Part shown: one piece after another, positions 5,044-6,289 of the stretch
How the letters are laid out: each line of letters starts with the position of its first letter
Numbering within the stretch: position 1 is the first letter of the stretch
Assembly: GCA_958453575.1 (NCBI GenBank)
Contig: CAUDYH010000080.1
Span: 1-6,289 of the forward strand
Direction of reading: 5' to 3'
Origin: an uncultured Collinsella sp.
GTDB lineage: Bacteria > Actinomycetota > Coriobacteriia > Coriobacteriales > Coriobacteriaceae
Length of the DNA stretch: 6,289 nt
Translations under genes and position numbers: made by a program
Notes under the pieces: generated by a model
Seen by the model: only the letters and a program-made list of their open reading frames with translations
The model's database searches: none
Told to the model about the DNA's origin: nothing

Positions 5044-5886
5044 ATGATTGTGTTTTCCGATATGGACGGAACACTGCTGACGAGCGATAAGCAGATGAGC
5101 GACGCCACTTGGGCAATGCTCGACGAGCTCGTACGTCGTGGCATCGAGTTTGTTCCCTGCACGGGGCGTCCGCTGTCGGGCATCTTTGAGCCCATTCTCG
5201 CCCATTCCGCCGTACACTACGCGGTCTGTGCCAACGGCGCCAGCGTCTGGCAACTCGACGACGATGTGCCCACCGACGCCTCGTGCGCCACGCGCATCTT
5301 GAGCCGTCCGCTCGATTGCGGCATTGCCCACCGCATCCATCGCATTGCCGCCGGCCACGATGTGACCTTCGATATCTTCGCGGATGGACAGTGCTTCCTC
5401 CCCCGCTCGCTTTACGGGCGCCTGGATGAGTTCTGCGGCGGCGACCCCCACATCGCGGCTTCGCTCAAGCGCACACGAACACCGATCGACATGGATATCG
5501 ACAGCAAGATCGACGAGGTCGAGACGCTCGAACGCATCGCCATGTACTGGCACGACCCGGCCGATCGCGACGCCATCGCGGCGGCGCTCGACACGCTCGG
5601 AGGCATTGAGATCACGCGTTCTTACGCCATGAATATCGAGGTCATGGGTGAGGGCGCCACCAAGGGGACAGCCCTCACGTGGCTATGTGAGCATCTGGGC
5701 GAGCGTCTCGCCGACGCCTGGGCGTTCGGCGACAACATCAACGACATCCCCATGCTGCAGGCAGCGGGCCACGGCATGGCCATGATCAACGCCGAGCCCG
5801 AAGACCGCGAGGCCGCCGACGCCATCACCGAATACGACAACGACCACGACGGCGTCGCCCGCACCATCATGGCCGCCCTCGCCTAG
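5044..5886 (+). CDS. Cof-type HAD superfamily (IIB) phosphatase
   Basis: This encodes 280 residues, the usual length for Cof-like hydrolases, which dephosphorylate sugar phosphates, nucleotides or cofactors such as FMN or PLP in the cytoplasm using Mg2+. All four HAD motifs are visible: motif I FSDMDGTLL with nucleophile D6 and acid/base D8; motif II CTGRP with T40; motif III lysine K207 (EGATKGTAL); motif IV GDNINDIPML with D230 and D234. The region about 85-195 is the C2B cap domain that sets substrate choice. CANGA at 62-66 is also typical. AAAGG, with nine bases of spacing, precedes the ATG. The specific substrate cannot be read from the sequence. No clear promoter is seen in the 24 bases between the preceding terminator and the start. 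Confidence 0.92.
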   Translation: MIVFSDMDGTLLTSDKQMSDATWAMLDELVRRGIEFVPCTGRPLSGIFEPILAHSAVHYAVCANGASVWQLDDDVPTDASCATRILSRPLDCGIAHRIHRIAAGHDVTFDIFADGQCFLPRSLYGRLDEFCGGDPHIAASLKRTRTPIDMDIDSKIDEVETLERIAMYWHDPADRDAIAAALDTLGGIEITRSYAMNIEVMGEGATKGTALTWLCEHLGERLADAWAFGDNINDIPMLQAAGHGMAMINAEPEDREAADAITEYDNDHDGVARTIMAALA

Positions 5887-5970
5887 TCATTGGCCAGTCA
5901 CTGGGGATGTTCTTAAGACTAGTCACTGGGGACACTCTTCGCAAAAAGCTGCAAGGACTGTCCCCCACTG
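5884..5970. repeat. Small repeat and hairpin element between convergent HAD genes
   Basis: Three iterations of an AGTCACTGG-type unit occur: TAGTCATTGG (5884-5893, overlapping the HAD stop codon), CAGTCACTGGGGA (5895-5907) and TAGTCACTGGGGA (5920-5932). The last copy enters a hairpin in which GGGGACA (5928-5934) pairs with TGTCCCC (5959-5965). Inside it, CTT (5937-5939) pairs with AAG (5953-5955) and GCA (5941-5943) with TGC (5950-5952). It resembles dispersed extragenic palindromes, which I associate with Coriobacteriia genomes and possibly REP-type (RAYT) elements. It could also stop transcription from both convergent genes, although no T-run is present. The dispersed nature is inferred and cannot be shown from one locus. 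Confidence 0.55.
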
Positions 5971-6002
5971 TCGGCAGAAAAGGAACGTCGCCAGCCGCCG
6001 GA

Positions 6003-6289
6003 TTAGGAGAGACTCTCCAGCACGCGACGGAGCTCATGCTGAACGGCGTGGTCGCGGTTGCAGCCTACGACACGATCGGCCACCGCCTTGAGCGCGGGGC
6101 GCGCGTTTTCCATCGCGCAGCCCGTGCCGACAAAGCGAATGATCTCGTAGTCGTTCATCGAGTCGCCAAACGCCATGACCTCGTCGCGTCCAATGCCGTA
6201 ATGCTCCGCGAGCTGCGCGATACCCGAGGCCTTCGACACACCAGGCTGCATGGCATCGATCCACGCGTTGCCCGAAGGCGCAAAAGTAA
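6003..6289 (-). CDS. Cof-type HAD phosphatase, C-terminal part (start beyond window)
   Basis: The minus strand is open from the window's right edge to a TAA at 6005-6003, giving 94 complete codons of the C-terminal end. Visible features are the motif III region (WIDAMQPGVSKASGI, with the conserved lysine) and motif IV (MAFGDSMNDYEIIRFVG, with the two Mg2+-binding aspartates), then the AMENA and ADRVV elements usual in Cof-like proteins. The nucleophile motif and cap domain lie outside. An internal ATG at 6251 is not a start, since the homology continues upstream to the edge. It belongs to the same broad family as the convergent gene at 5044-5886, but the visible parts differ clearly (for example GDSMNDYE against GDNINDIP), so it is not a recent duplicate. 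Substrate unknown. Confidence 0.92.
   Translation of the reverse strand, partial: TFAPSGNAWIDAMQPGVSKASGIAQLAEHYGIGRDEVMAFGDSMNDYEIIRFVGTGCAMENARPALKAVADRVVGCNRDHAVQHELRRVLESLS

Noticed and set aside
4894..5553. Minus-strand frame of 219 codons over the terminator and HAD gene
   Set aside because: It would run through the intrinsic terminator and is antisense to a clear HAD phosphatase.
5884..5970. CRISPR array
   Set aside because: Only short, imperfect units with uneven spacing of 10-30 bases; no 20-40 base repeats with unique spacers and no cas genes.

Overview
The window looks like chromosomal DNA from a GC-rich anaerobic actinobacterium of the Coriobacteriia, most likely Collinsella or a close relative. 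This is an inference from the GC-rich codon usage on the right, the style of the HAD, ACT and citrate synthase proteins, and a GGGGACA-type extragenic repeat of a kind I associate with these genomes. No 16S rRNA or other taxonomic marker is present.

The left third (about 1-2780) looks accessory and, by eye, is less GC-rich than the right. On the minus strand a small Sec-secreted, cysteine-containing peptide (791-1156) is followed by a membrane protein resembling an ABC-2 permease (1-724, running off the left edge). The peptide has features reminiscent of the lactococcin 972 bacteriocin family, so the pair may be a bacteriocin or peptide export/immunity cassette. Divergent from it, across a palindrome-rich promoter region, lies a DUF2975 membrane protein and XRE-type HTH regulator pair (1277-2050). 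Immediately after the regulator's stop codon, and in the same frame, begins the catalytic domain of a tyrosine recombinase that has lost its N-terminal half (2051-2776). This is probably a deletion scar of an integrated element.

Next comes a stretch of about 400 bases without a gene (2777-3172). It holds a large imperfect dyad, smaller hairpins, a direct repeat, and at its right end a probable -10 box embedded in an inverted repeat.

The right half is ordinary core metabolism: an ACT-domain protein of the UPF0237 type (3173-3460), a full-length citrate synthase (3540-4958) closed by a strong intrinsic terminator, and a Cof-type HAD phosphatase (5044-5886). A second Cof-type HAD phosphatase (6003-6289, minus strand, C-terminal part only) converges on the first. 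Between the two HAD genes lies a small repeat and hairpin element that looks like a dispersed extragenic palindrome.

The most promising leads are the secreted peptide/permease cassette, the operator-like palindromes in the divergent promoter, and the in-frame XRE-stop-recombinase junction.
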